Positions 12,473 through 25,256 of a stretch of 64,000 nt of DNA are shown one piece after another. This DNA is from Clonostachys chloroleuca (Eukaryota; Ascomycota; Sordariomycetes; Hypocreales; Bionectriaceae), in assembly GCA_037952775.1 (NCBI GenBank), contig JBANAY010000003.1, forward strand, positions 32,240,001-32,304,000, given 5' to 3'. Below the pieces are notes generated by a model. That model worked only from the letters and a program-made list of their open reading frames with translations. It was not told the origin of the DNA and did not search any database. Every line of letters begins with the position of its first letter. The first letter of the stretch is position 1. The translations under genes were made by a program, and so were the position numbers.

Positions 12473-13999
12473 TTATTCCTCGCCGCCTTCCTTCTTGGTC
12501 GACTTCTTCTTCTTGTTCTTCTTTCCAGTGTTTCTTGCCAGGGGTTGTTCAAGAATCTTGAGCACTTCCTCATCCGTGATCTTCTTGTCCGACTGGACCT
12601 TGGAGAGATCCAGGGGAGGGGGGCCTCCAAGCTTGGTGATACCATTCTTGGTGAGGGCTAGTACATTTGGATGTCAGTCTTCTCTGTTCTCATTCACGCA
12701 GTGTTTACCTATCATTTCTTCCACTTACCAAGAGTCGTCAAGTACCTGGCGACGGGGGAGTCCTCCTTGTCACCAATGATCTCGTACTGACGGAAAACAT
12801 TGCCACGGACACACTCCACCACACCGGACTTGGCATCACGCTCATCCTCCAACTGTCTCAAGCTGAAGGGGAAGGTTCCAAACTTCTTCTGGACCTCGGA
12901 GAGAACCTTGCGGGAAGTGGGACGCTTAAGGCCGTAAGTCTGGGTGGTCCGGCGGTGGAGAGTAGCTCGCTGGTCGATCGACTTGACCTTTCCAGATCCC
13001 AAGCTAACACCCATCTCGACACCCCACACCTCGCCAAGTTCAGGAACGCCGTCACCCTTGGTGCCTTCGGCAGGGGCAAGCACTATCTTCTTGGTACCCT
13101 CAATCTCGTTACGAGCGAATAGCCATGAGGTGGTGCTTTCGACGAGGTGGGTCTCGTAAGCTTCGGTAACCTTCTCAAGCAGGCTGGTGATCTTGGATTG
13201 GGTAGGAGCTTTCTGGGCAGCGGCCTTGGCCTTCTCCTCGTCGGTACCCTGGGCCAGCAGTCCGGGGGGATCAGGAGTCGCAGAAGAAGCTCATTGGCAT
13301 AGTAGTTGGCCAGGAGCAGATCCGCAGTCCTGCCAGTGATGACCTCGTCGGCCTTCTCGGCAGCGACAACGGTGTCGCAAACAATGGAGCCAAATCCGTC
13401 GATCTGGGCACCGAGCTGGATCTTGATGGCCTCTCCGGCCTTGATTTCCGTCGCAGCCTCAGCTTCGTCGGATGTCAATGGGGTGTATGGGGTAACATAG
13501 GAAGAAGGCGAGACAGTGGTGGGGTGGGAGAATCCTTGAAAGACCAGCAGCGTTAATCCAGAGAACCGAGCGACGAAGCCAGAATGGACACATACCCTTG
13601 ACGACCTTCTTGCCTCGGTATACCTTGGCAACCTCCTCCTTGATCAGCTTGTCACCCTGCTGGCAGATGTCGACGATCTTTGCGCCAGGAACGACAAGCT
13701 TGGAGACCTCGGCGAGGACCTTCTCGGAGATCTGGGCCGCAGTCTTGTACTTGGTGAGAGTATCGGGGTTGTTCAGGGTGTAGTCCACTATGTGATTCGT
13801 CAGTCACCGCGGGGTATGCTTGGTAGAACCAGGAAAATCGCCAGTGGTCGTGTGCCAGAGCCCAATGACTACCTGCGATGCCATGGCGGGGCAGGATGTG
13901 GCAGGCTTAGAGTAGAGGAGAGGTTGTGGAATTGCTAATGTACAGATCAAACAGTGTTGACTTACCGGTCTCCTTGCCGGTCTCCTTTTCGTCAGACAT
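12473..13999 (-). CDS. EBP1/PA2G4-like protein (curved DNA-binding protein 42 family), interrupted by a one-base frameshift
   Basis: This belongs to the methionine-aminopeptidase-like pita-bread family (human PA2G4/EBP1, fission yeast Cdb4). Those proteins bind nucleic acid and ribosomes and are thought to have lost peptidase activity. Exons are 13999-13966, 13787-13596, 13534-12729 and 12657-12473. The N-terminus (MSDEKETGKET, then VDYTLNNPDTLTKYKTAAQI) and the Lys-rich tail match the family. Inside exon 3 the frame breaks at the six-G run 13264-13269 (plus strand). Downstream, the expected sequence continues one frame away (LLAQGTDEEKAKAAAQKAP onward). Adding one base makes the coding total 1218 nt, or 405 aa, which matches the usual length of about 380-405. 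The flanking sequence is intact, so an assembly error is more likely than a pseudogene. Confidence 0.9.
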
Positions 14000-15656
14000 G
14001 ATGGGCAACTTATGAAGACCTCTGGTCAGCTCAGCGAGTGTTTATTTGTGATTGCAAACTAGATCGAGGAGGAAGAATCGGGTGCATGAAGGGATCCAGC
14101 AAGAGGTGGGAAGGGTTAATGGTACCAAAAATGGTGGGGTTTTGCTCAGCAGGCCCAGTTTCCACAGCTTGGAGGGGCAAGTCGCCCTCGAAAACCCCTC
14201 CCAAGCACCTGTACCCTGTACCTCTGCGCCCAGCTCTACGCACAATTCGCCCAAATCTCAGAGCTCCGAACAAAGTACCTGCACATCCCGAGTAGCCGCT
14301 CGAGAGGTTCACAACCGCCCATTGCGAGCTTTTGGATGGTGGAGGATCTGATTCCGGTCCTTCTGTTTGTCAGCCTGCAGCATTAGCTGCCTCATCTGAG
14401 CTTCCCTTACGGTGTAACCTGGAAGCGCATCAACGGAAAATACAAATAAGAGCTTGTGCGGTACCTCCTGCTAAGGCTCCCACAAGAAGCCCGCAGAGAG
14501 CTCTCCACCCCATTCTCCTTGCCGTCGAGGTAGGAGTGACGCAACGACTTAGTTTTTTCCACAAGCGACTGCCGCTAGACCAAACCCGATGCAACACTTT
14601 GACCATGCCGTGACTGTATTGAATAAGCTCCTGACTGGCGTCTCTTCTTTTGCCAGTCCATCGTATCGACACTTGTATAAAGGCAGAGGCGTGGAGGAAG
14701 CGCAGAAGATATGTATAGGGTAGCGTGCATCAATGACGTTAGTGTATCTTATTAGCCCGGTGCTTGCCTCGGCACATAAGAGGTAGGTAGGTAAGCAAAT
14801 AAGGGTAGTTAAGCGCTTGTTGTATCAGATCTATTCAGTAGTCATTTGGGATTATTCCGCCAAAACGTGGTGCCCTGCAACACTGTACCGTGACATACAA
14901 GTTCCTGGTCCGTATGATTTCCTAGTTGTGAATGCTCAAGGTTTACATATTCAATAACCCATGGTACCCCCAAAGTCCTGGAGACCAACTTCAGATATGG
15001 TGCCAAACAGTAAGCCGCATAATATAAAGGCAGTAAACTATCATACGGACGTCAGAGTATAATCCCAGGACCATCACTCCCGTGTTCAAGGCTGAACACG
15101 GCGTTTGATACTCCCTATGGTATTCTGCTGATGTGTGAGGATTTGTCTTGGGCTACCCTACACCACGGATCTGGAAGCACATGTAGTCCCACAGCTAGGG
15201 GAAAAACGCGCAACGATTGGCCAACTAAATCAAGGCTGGAGCCATGTATATGTACATATATTGTCTATAAAATTTGCAGAAAGACAAGTACCGCTACAAT
15301 ATCCGATGTCCCATCTGCCTCAGCCTTCTCCTGGCTAAACATTCAACTTGTTCTCGCATTTTGCCTGCAAGATTATGAAGCTGCCATTCCGCGCGGAGCG
15401 CATGACCACGTCTCCCAACAAAATTGCCAGTCGTGTCCCACATCACCTCGAGCTTTTCGCGCTTTCCAAATCGATTCGACGACGCCGTTGGCGCCTTTAT
15501 TGACGCCGTTTACCGGCACGCTGACGGGAACTGCACACGAGGCGTCGCATCGTGTGCTGCAGCGACGCGCGCAAGGGGAAAGGAGGAAAGGAAGCGCATT
15601 CTCACCACAGCCATCACCGCACCATCTGGTCTGCTCTGGGCATCTAGCTTGCCAGG
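14000..15656. promoter_or_regulatory. Divergent intergenic region between the EBP1 gene and SNF5/SFH1
   Basis: This 1.66-kb region separates two divergently transcribed genes, so it should hold both promoters. It contains a short GGTA-type repeat (AGGTAGGTAGGTAAG near 14782). A 207-codon plus-strand frame (15131-15754) overlaps the SNF5 start in another frame; it has no domain and is probably leader sequence. No RNA gene was recognised. Confidence 0.5.
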
Positions 15657-17929
15657 ATGGCTGCTCAACCTTTCACACCGGCATCAGCAACCTCCTCGAC
15701 TGGAGGCCTCGCGACGGCAACGACATCCGCCCTGGGAGCCGACGAAAATGCTAATGGCTCCACCAAAACCGACGGCAGCCCGACTGGCGAGACAACTGTC
15801 ATGGAGGTGCCTGTTCGCACCAAGGAGTCGTTCAACAAGCTCATGGTTGAGAGATACATGATGCGCGACTCCATTGCCGCCGCTGCCCTCCAACAACAGC
15901 TAGAGCAGACTCGCAAGCAGACAGGCAGAACGCGTGACCGGATACACGATTACAAGGCAATTCGTAATGAATACCGCCAATGGTTTCCCCCGAGCCGCCT
16001 CTATGGAGAAGGATACAACGGATACGCAAATGGCTACACGGAAACCCAGGGCCCCTCTAGAATCGTCTATCCTTCACAGAAGATGCGACCTGGCCGAAGA
16101 GTCGCGCCCGTTCTCAGATACAAGCGGAAGGATATGCTAAAGCAAGCCGAACAGCATGAAGAGTTGGTCCCCGTGCGGCTGGAAGTGGAGTGGGATAAGA
16201 TTCGTCTACGCGACACCTTCACATGGAATCTGCACGAAAGGCTTGTTCATGTCGAGGTTTTCGCCTCACAGCTGGTAGAGGACATGGGCCTCAAGCCACC
16301 CGCCCCAGCCGCACAGGCTGTGTATGAGCAAGTAGTCACGCAGATGCGCGACCAGTTGAACGATTTTTACCCTTTTGCCCATTTCGACGAAGATGCCCTT
16401 GATCCCGAATTGCCTTACTCGGCCTACAAGAACGACGAGATGCGTGTGTTGATCAAGCTTAACATCACAATCGGCCAGCACACTCTTGTTGATCAATTTG
16501 AATGGGAGATCAATAACCCATCCAACTCCCCAGAGGAATTTGCGTCGAACATGGCACAAGACCTCTCCTTGTCAGGCGAATTCACGACTGCCATTGCTCA
16601 TTGCATCCGCGAGCAATCTCAGCTTTTCACCAGGAGCCTGTACAGTGTCGGACATCCCTTCGACGGCCGTCCAGTGGAGGATCCTGATCTTGTTTCTGCC
16701 TTTCTTCAGACTCCTTTGCAAACCGTGTTCAGACCAATGCAGCAAGCCAAGGAATATTCTCCATATCTGTATGAGCTCTCTGATGCTGATCTAGAGAGGA
16801 ATGAAACGATATTCTCCCGTGAGCAGAGACGACAGAAGAGGTCGATCAACAGAAGGGGCGGGCCTCAGCTTCCCGATCTAAAGGAGAGACAACGAACGAT
16901 AAGAACGATGGTAGTTTCGTCCGTATTGCCGGGCTCAGCACCCAACCTGGAAGAGAGTAGGCTCTACAAGCGAGCTGCTGGTACCAACAGGAAGCGGCCA
17001 GTTCGAGATGGAGACTTGTCCGAGTCTGATGAGAGCGAAGATTCAGCACCCGACTCCCCCGCGCCGTCATCATACCTCGCCCAAGGTACTGCACGTACTA
17101 GAGGTATGCGCGGAGCTGCCTCTGCAGCTGCACAGAGAATGGCCAATTTGGGTCGCTCAGAGACACCAGAGGCTTCTGCGGCCATACATCATCATGAAAC
17201 TAGGACATCACGTCGATTTAGGGAAGAGACGGAAGAACCACTTCATCTGTATGTGAAGTTGAAAGTCGATAAGGAGAAGCTTCGACGACTTCTTGCAGGG
17301 CCACAAACGCCGTCGATGTCACACAACCACGGTCTCGGCACGTCTGCCGCTGCCAAAGCCATGCCTCCTCCCCCTCCCACACCTAGTGCCCCTGCACCTG
17401 CGACTTCTTCTACAACTCCCCAGGCGCCCACCACATACACATTCCCTGCTGGTCAGCTGGGACGCTTGCCCGCTCCTCCCCTAGTTCCCGGGCAATCGCC
17501 ACCTCCTGCTGTAAGTTCTGAGCCCAACACTTGGCATTAGATGCCAACAAGCTTTATTGAGATATCGACCCGAGCTAACCACGCTTAACATTATAGCCTC
17601 CTCCACCAGAGTGGCTTCATGAAGCCCTTCGGGAGCTCCAGAAGCAATATCCTAATGATAGATTTGAGGCTATGATGAAATATTCTTACCTCGATCCTGT
17701 CACGGAAATGCCCGTCCAGACTCAGCCCGTCCCCGAGGGCGTAAAACATGTCTGGCTCCCACGCATCCGCTGTCTTGACTGCCCGACCAAGCTGTACACC
17801 CCTGGTCCCGACATGACGGCGCAGAAGTTCGAAGCCCATCTCAGATTCTCCAGCCATAAAGAGAAGGTCAGGCAAAGGCTAGCTGGCATTATTGATGGGA
17901 CCAGATCGGGAACTCCGGCTAGCTCATGA
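15657..17929 (+). CDS. snf5: SNF5/SMARCB1/SFH1-family chromatin-remodelling subunit
   Basis: This is a core subunit of SWI/SNF or RSC ATP-dependent nucleosome remodellers. Exons are 15657-17510 and 17597-17929, joined in phase 0 across an 86-bp GTAAGT...TATAG intron, giving 728 aa. The SNF5 homology region runs from about residue 170 to 400. It includes VPVRLEVEWDKIRLRDTFTWN and, as a second repeat, the stretch from EMRVLIKLNITIGQHTLVDQ to IAHCIREQSQLF. A Pro/Ala-rich linker follows. The C-terminal domain from exon 2 has PPPEWLHEALRELQ and a CLDC...H...H zinc-binding-like motif. The family is certain. Whether this is the SWI/SNF paralogue (Snf5) or the RSC paralogue (Sfh1) cannot be settled here, and the symbol is used in the family sense. 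It lies tail-to-tail with CTR9. Confidence 0.93.
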
Positions 17930-19105
17930 GGAGAGTGAAAAGGCTGTGACGATATGAGTGCCCTTGCGGGGCATCTCTATTTGTCTTCCCAGGAGAAATA
18001 ATGAAAAAAAGAAGGAGAAGAAGAAGCTTAAATAAATGAACGACCCCCCCAAGCAAGGAAGAAATGCTCGACATATGTCATTCTTATACTACCCAATTTA
18101 TTATGTTGCCTCGTGTTTACTTCTCTACTACTACCATTGGGCGAAGGAAAAGGCCCTATTTTTTTTATATCCGGTAGGGAGTTGGCGTCATTTATATGTC
18201 AGTATTATTCTCCTTGTTGTTTAATTGTCTTGTTGTATAGCAACGATCTGCTGCGTCTTGGCCTGAGGCATGGGAAGAGTTATATAGACGACTGTACTTC
18301 TGGTATGAGAGAGAAAGACTCTGCGGAAATAGCAAACAGTCTTCGTGCCGAGCGACTTTCATCCTGATGAACCGACGTGTGACGGTCGTAGTAGAGGGTA
18401 TATGCACCCCCTATGGAAGTTATAGTGAGAAAGTGCTGTCCACGACATTTCCGAGGAGAGTCAGTTGCCTCCGAAGGGTGGTTGGTGTTGTGATTGTTGC
18501 CCCCTGAAGCGGCTTTCATTAAGCTAGCCTGGACCTTTCTTTTCTTCTCTTCCCTGTGGAACTCCCACAAATCATCTCTCGCGGCCTGCAAGCTACAATT
18601 CACGCCGGTTGTGATCGTCCGTAAGATGTCTAGCCACGGTACGTATTCCGCCCCATGGCATTTGCTTGTCTGTTGGCCAAGCTTGAGGATTGTATGGCTT
18701 GAGTTTAGTATAGGCAGCAGCCGACAATTACTTTTTTCTATCAGATTGATTCTTGGCCTTTCTACCACTTCCGCTTATAATGAGCGTACCTAGACTTGTG
18801 ATAGACAAGATATTCACGACTGTCAGGGGCGGCGGATTTACAGTAGGAAAAAGAAGAACCAACGTTAGGATTCTGAACGCCAGGACAAGGTCCAATTTCA
18901 ATTTATGCATTTTAATTATATGCGTTCGCTCTAGGATCAAGTACCCAAGCCCCTCTCCCTCGCCCGTTAAGTAATGTAACTTTTGCTCGACCGGATGAGA
19001 TGAAATACAAACAAAACGACACGGCACAAAAAGCCGGAATGAAAAGCTGAAAAGACATATGGTTACAAATCTTCGGAGAAATACCAACCTGCGGGTCGAG
19101 TAACT
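17930..19105. other. Convergent 3' region between SNF5/SFH1 and CTR9
   Basis: This 1.18-kb stretch lies between two convergent stop codons and should contain both 3' UTRs. It has A/G-rich (AGAAGGAGAAG) and T-rich tracts. I see no conserved coding exon or RNA gene. Confidence 0.5.
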
Positions 19106-22100
19106 CTACTCGTCCTCCTCCTCGACCTCTTTCATGCTTGTGTCAGCTGCGGCAGCTTCTTCATCCTCGTCCTCATCATCATCATCATCAATGATACGCC
19201 CCCTGCGTGTCCTCTTAGACTGACGAGGAGCTGCCTCCTCACCATCTTCATCGTCGTCCTTGCCTGCCTCGTCAACATCCATCTCTTCGATCTCAGAGAG
19301 TGGTGTTTCATCCCTGTTGAGGTTCCTCTCAGCCTCCTCGAGGGCGTCTGGCGCATCGTAATTTGCCTCCTCATCGCTGTCGTAGATAATCGCGTCGGAC
19401 TTGGCCTTCGGGTCGTCCCTCTTCGTGAGGCGGCGCTTCTTCTTTGTGCGAGGGGCCTCGTCAGCGTTGTCATCCTCATCACCGGACCCATCGGTCCGGG
19501 ACTTCTTCTTCCTTGGGCGCTTTGGTCTATCCTCGGCAGACCGTGGGGCGGCCTTTCGCTTCCTCTTCACCTTTTCACCCTCCTCGTCCGTTGTCAAGTC
19601 TGCCTGCTTGCGCTCTTCTTCTTCCCTCCTCTCCCGCTCACGTTCCTCAGCACGCTCTCGGTCCTTGGCCTGAATCTCTTCGCGCTCTCTGCGAATCTTG
19701 TCCTGTCGCTCTCGCTCCTGGTCAAGGGCTTTCTGGCGCTCCTCCTCACGCTTTTGCATTTCCACTTGTCTTTGCTTTTGAGCCAACTCGATCTTTTCCC
19801 TGTTCTTCTCCTCCCATTCCTTCTGTTGGAGAGTTGATCGTTCCATTTGTTTTCGCAAGGTGTTTCGGGCCATGCTAGCTCTCTGTTCCAGATCATGCTT
19901 GGGGTAAGGTGGTTGTGGGTGGGCTGCAATTTCATCCAGCGTTTCGATGGCGGCCTCTAGACCTTCTGTCGCCTTTTCGAGTTGCGCTGATGTCTTGCGA
20001 TTCTCTGCCAAGCCGTAGATGGCGCTTACCAGTTGGATCTGCACGAACGCCACGTTGAATTTTGCGTGAACCTGATCAGGCGCCGCTTCCAATGCCTGAA
20101 TATCAAGATTAGCCCTGGCTTGTCAAATGTTTACGTCAGAAGCAAGTTGAAGTATACCTTCTTCGCACACTCGAGTGCCTTGTCGTAGAATTCGATCTCA
20201 CGTTCGGTTCTGGCCCTATTCAACCAAGTTCTGCCAAGACATGCGAGAATGACAGGGTCATTCGCCTTCCCATCTCTGGTCAGGGCAATCTCGTAGTGTT
20301 CGATGGCCTTGGTAAACTGTCGGAGCTCAGCATATGTGTGGCCAAGGTTGACAAAAATATGAGAGTCTTGCACGGTATCGCGAACTTTGTGCAGTATCGA
20401 TAGAGCTGTTTTGTAGTCCTTCCTGTCCTCGATCATAGCAATCGCAATGCCTTGGGCGGCATACGCGTTCTTGGGATCAAGTGACAGCGCCTTTTCAAAG
20501 AATTCCACGGCTTTGCCGTACACCGTACTGCGCTTTTGCTTTTCTTGATCCGAGTCTCGCCTCATTTCTCTTGCCTGCATTAGGTACAAATTACCCATGC
20601 CAACAAGAGCGTAGCGATCGTGCTTATCATAATTCTGCAGGGTATGTTTGTAGTGTCTGAACTCGTGATCTTCGTTGATATTGGCTGGCCGTTTCCTTGA
20701 ATGGACTTTGCCCAGATACCACCCAAAGAGTGCTCGAACCTCCAAGTCGGATGTGTTCTCTTGATAGAGTTTCGCAACCGCATCCGGGCCCTCCTTGTTT
20801 GGATTCTTGCGCAGCTTAATGTAGGCAAGCCTGACACGGGCATCGGTGTAGTCATCGTGCCTGGCGAGCAGCCCGTTGTAGACTTCAATAGCCTTGTCTG
20901 TCATCCCCCTTGATTCATAGCTCCTGGCCAAGTTAAAACTGATGGTGGAGACCAACCCATCTGTATCCGCTGTCGAATCTCTTTCGCCAATTAGAACACA
21001 GGCCTCTAACGCTGCCTCAAACATTTCACTGGCTTGCTCATGCTTCTCTGCCTGGGAATAGAAGCACCCAATGTTGTTTAGAAGCTGAGGAGGGAGGAAC
21101 TTTCTCAGAGAAGAGCGAATCTCGTTCTCGTCTGTGATGTCCTTCGGGTACTCTGAATCTGGAATCTGGTCAAGCTCCAGCTGCTCCACTTGCTGAAGGC
21201 ATTGGAGGGCCTTCTCAGGATTTTCTGATTCATATAGGCGAGCCAGATTTAGCAAGACAGAGGCATCGGGGGACAAATTCTTTTTTGGATCTTTCCAAGC
21301 ATTTCGGACCCCTTCCAGTAAGGAAAATGCTTTCTTGATTTCCGCGCTCTTGTCCTCTTTGCTATCACTGTCTTGGCTGGCGAAGATTTCCTCAGCATAC
21401 AATGTTCCAAGCAATATCATTGCTTCGTAATTCTTTGACTGCTGAATCATTTTTTCGAGACGCAATTTGGCTTCTCCCAGTTCGTTTTTCAGTACAGAGA
21501 GCTGGGCTACACCGAATTTGGCGGGAAGATAGCCTGTATCTGCACCACCACGGGCGTCGTCAGCACGGCGGTAGAAGTCGCTGGCCTTTTCTGTGTTGCC
21601 AGCATAGTGCTCCTTGCGGGCTAATAGATACCAACCGTCACTGGCAATGGCATTGACATCTGTGTACTGAATGGCCTTGTGGGCAAGCTTCTCAGCATTG
21701 TCCCAAGCCTTCCTGGAAAGAAAATACCCTGCGAAGGTCGAGCATGTGAGCGGAAGGTCCTTGTCTAGCTTGAATGCCTTTTGAGTAAATTCAGTCATAG
21801 CCTTCTTGTAAAGCTTCAGAAACTCATCGCTGTTGACTGGAACGTGACCGCTGGCATCGAGATATGATTGCCCTAGCAGAATGTTGGCGACCTTGGAGTT
21901 CGGATTGAGCTCCAGGCTTCTCTCCCATGCAACCTTGGCGTCATCTTTGAATCCAAGCTGCCAGAAACAGCATCCGATACCAATGCGCGGGTCAGGATCG
22001 ATTAAGTCGGGCATTTTCATTAGTACATCTTGGTAGATCGCCAAAGAATCCGCAAACTTTTGCATCGAATACAAAGCACGTGCCTTCCCCATCAAAGCAA

Positions 22101-22779
22101 GCATATTCTTGCCTTGCGAGACACGAAGCGCATCTTCAAAGGCCTTGACGGCCGTCTTGAGCAGTTCGAACTTCTCTGACCCTGTGCCACCAGCAGTTTT
22201 GGGAGGAGCTTGGAGCGAAGCCCTTAGGAGGAGGAGGACGCCTCGAGCGAGGTACATGGGCGAAAACGAAGGATTGAGGCGGGCAGCGTCGTTCAAGGAG
22301 GAGGTCGCCAGTTGAAGGTAGTAGTCCTTGGTCTTGGCCTCTGAAACCCGCGTCCCTTCCGGTGCGACACGAGGAGCCTCGCGACTCTTCCACAGATACA
22401 TCCAACACAGGCAGCAAATCATGCTGACTTTGTCGCGTTGACCTGTGTTTCCATTTTGGGCTGCAATGCTTGACTGGATGGCGACGCTGCCGCGATGCAG
22501 CATCTCGATGGCATGATCAACTTTCCCCTGCTTGGCGTAGGCAAGCGCCACAGCCATCCAGTAGGGCTTCGCGGCTCGTTCGTTTTCAAACAGCGTACAC
22601 AGCTCAGTGGGGTCGTCGCCAAGATCCTCGAGATCGATTTCAACGGCTTCGTCATCTTGGTCACCTTGTACTGGGACCTCGATCGACGCGGGTACGTTAG
22701 AGAACCTCGTCAACTTGGGGCCATTGGTGTCGCCATTCGTGCCATCTTTCGCATTGCCATTCTGCAATGCTGTCGCCAT
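19106..22779 (-). CDS. ctr9: Ctr9, TPR subunit of the Paf1 transcription-elongation complex
   Basis: Ctr9 is the TPR scaffold of the Paf1 complex, which travels with Pol II and promotes H2B ubiquitination, H3K4/K36 methylation and elongation. Exons are 22779-20158 and 20095-19106, joined in phase 0 across a 62-bp intron (GTATAC...TTCAG), giving 1203 aa. After a short acidic N-terminus (EVPVQGDQDDEAVEIDLED), tandem TPR repeats fill about residues 60-850. The last 270 residues are a highly charged Lys/Glu/Arg coiled coil grading into Asp/Glu-rich tracts with basic RKRKAAPRS and KKKRRL patches, typical of Ctr9 C-termini. Length fits filamentous-fungal Ctr9. It is divergent from the membrane-protein gene at 23698. 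Confidence 0.95.
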
Positions 22780-23697
22780 GATCGCTTATATGCTCGCCGG
22801 GAAGTTTGCTGAATTGAATAATCGGTCGACTCGAGGCTCGCTCGAGGTGCAGATTATGGGGTGCAAGCAAGGCGAAACGTCGAAGAAGCGCGTCGCTTCA
22901 CTGCGAAGCTAGGGGGTCAGCTCTGAGTCGAGTAAGAATCGATGCATCGACCGTTCAGAACTTGGAGATCATGTTCAACCTGATCGCGGGCCGAGAGGGA
23001 GTGAAGAAAGCGCCAAGTGGAAGGGAGGCGATTGTGGTCGCGTTTCCGCAAGCTGAGAAAGAAGGCAAACTAAAGTTATTCGTTGCATGGGTCGGTTTGA
23101 TGGCCCGTGCTCCACACAAGTTGAACAAGGTACGTACTGTACAGTCCCTACTCCATCAAACCCGCGATCACTCCCTTTTCATGAATTAGCGATTACAACT
23201 GTGCTGAGGTGGCTGTAGGACAAAATGTTTCATCACCATTGTCTGGGTTAGCCTAGTCTTCTTTCTTCCCTCGCCTCACATACCTGAGTGCAACCATGAT
23301 CATCAAAGAACAGTCATTTCGTAACTCGAGGCCAATGCGATGCTATCTTGTTACACCTAGCTATAACTGACTACCGCTGGGAATTGTTACTCTGGTATTT
23401 TTGAATGACAGGAAATTAGGGAGATGTACCTTACGGAATATGGTGTATTTGCGGTTTGAAAGAGTCCAGGTAATGGAGTTCCGGGCCGGTAGGGAAATGT
23501 TTGTACCCCAAGTTTGATGTCAGAGGAGGGTGAGGTTGAGGTGAGGTCGAGCTGGTGCTGGATTTTTAGTCTTTTTTCACTGATGAAAGGGAAGAAACAT
23601 TCGTTCGGTGATTCATCTCAAAACATCACCAGCTTCCTCCTCACCCTTGACCTTGGTCGAAACTCTATAACCGACAATTCCACGAGGTGAATTTGCT
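22780..23697. promoter_or_regulatory. Divergent intergenic region between CTR9 and the membrane-protein gene
   Basis: This 0.9-kb stretch carries the promoters of two divergent genes. A 75-codon frame at 22962-23189 has no recognisable content. No motif was strong enough to call. Confidence 0.45.
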
Positions 23698-25256
23698 ATG
23701 GTAGACGATCCAAAAATGCCCCGCGGGGTATCTTATTGTTTTGGGTGGCACTGCCTTTCTCCTGCTCAGCACTTTGGTATCATCTTTAGTGTAATTGTTG
23801 TGATCCTTTTCTTAGCTGTCCTCTGGATGTGTTACCTTGGAAAGCTCGCAACTTTGAAGAAGCAGAGAGGATCTGTATCACTTCCTGGTGGACGCCGAGT
23901 TCCAAGAACATCAATCGTCAATGCTGAGGTTATACCCCTTGGCCAGCTTTCAAATCCTCCAGCACATGCAATCCCCCACCAGCCTGTGTATGGAAACACC
24001 TTTATACCGTTCCCTCAAGCTCAACCTTACGTGCTTACCCATCAACAACTCCCAAGACCTCCGACACCGATGCCCTACCTATCTGGACCAGTGATGAGCG
24101 GTGGACTTATAGTTCAAGGATCAGCTGTTGAGATGGATGCTGGTCCTAGGACTACTCGGTCGCAGAACTGCAATCACGAGTCAGATAGACGGAGCTGGCG
24201 CCATCGGCTGGGTGCCATGCTTCGAATGCCGATGGGTAGAGCTTCTACCATCTCGAGCACAAATTCTGTTCGGAGTTGCCATCAAAACACTCTGGGCGCG
24301 TCTGATAATAGAACGCCTAGATCTGCTAGCTCTCGCCAAAAATCCTTCCCAAGGAGCGACTCTTTCAACGATCGAAACATCCACCAACAACCAACTTCCC
24401 CATCGATTCGATTGGTGGAGCAGGAGACGACATTGCATAGCCATGGCGAGAGGGATGGTGAGATTTCTGCGACACAGTCGCTTCACACTGACGCTGCAAC
24501 GGTTCGCAGTGATGATTACTACATGGCGAAGGACTCAAATGCTGGAAAAAGATCCCGCAAGGCGAACGTACCAAGTGACCGGCCACAAGGTTCGCAGCCT
24601 CCCTTGTTCATGCAAAACACTGGAGCCAGAAAACACCCATATGCAGACGACAATGACATGATCTCTGTACCTTCGGTGTCATCGGTATCATTAGGACGAG
24701 CCCCTACATGTTTGTCTGATTCGGGAAGGTTAGTCCTTGGGAGAATGATACAGGGATGCGTGAATGCGTTTTTGCTTGTTTTCTAGGAGAAACAAGACCG
24801 AACCTTTCACGGGAAACCCTCGGATCATCTAACAATACTCAGTAGTCTCTCTATTTCGAACCATGTAGGAAAACAAGGACCCATGGGTGGCGAGAAATCC
24901 GTTGGCACACCGGGGTTGGTGCCCCGTGAGAAGCTGCCATCGAAAATCATCCGCCGAGAACAAGCGCGTGCATTCTGGGACATGAGGTTTGTGGGCATTT
25001 CAAAGGCAGCTAAATCTTGTGATCAAAATGGGCTAATCGACTTTTAAAAAGGGACTCATCGAGCGAGAGGTATGAGTCGACGAAGGGACCGACCCCCCAA
25101 TACCAATCGGTCAAAGCCACTGAACATGCTTTGCTTAAAGTCATCTACTACCTCAAACAAGCTGCAAAATATCATGAGCAAAAAAACAAAACAAAACAAT
25201 GCTATGCATATGGATCAATGAAGATTTTAGCTCCCACCAAAAAATTAAGAGGTTAA
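23698..25256 (+). CDS. Uncharacterised single-pass membrane protein with long disordered tail
   Basis: I do not recognise this gene by function. The ATG at 23698 opens a frame with a short N-terminus containing two Cys residues (SYCFGWHCLSP) and one strong transmembrane helix at about residues 26-48. A basic stop-transfer patch (LKKQRG) follows, then about 300 residues rich in Ser, Pro, Arg, Gln and His. This suggests a type III membrane protein with a cytosolic tail. Exon 1 ends at 24728 with donor GTTAGT. The best acceptor is at 24841-24842, preceded by a CTAAC branch point. Exon 2 either reads through to TAA at 25047 (411 aa) or splices at 24987-25051 into a third exon ending at 25256 (459 aa). 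A nearer acceptor at 24785-24786 would give a short tail. The 5' part is credible and the 3' end is uncertain. Confidence 0.6.

Noticed and set aside
12473..13999. Calling the EBP1-like gene a pseudogene
   Set aside because: Only one homopolymer base is out of place; splice sites and both flanking protein segments are intact.
15131..15754. 207-codon plus-strand frame just upstream of SNF5/SFH1
   Set aside because: It overlaps the clear SNF5 start in another frame, has no recognisable domain and is best explained as leader sequence.
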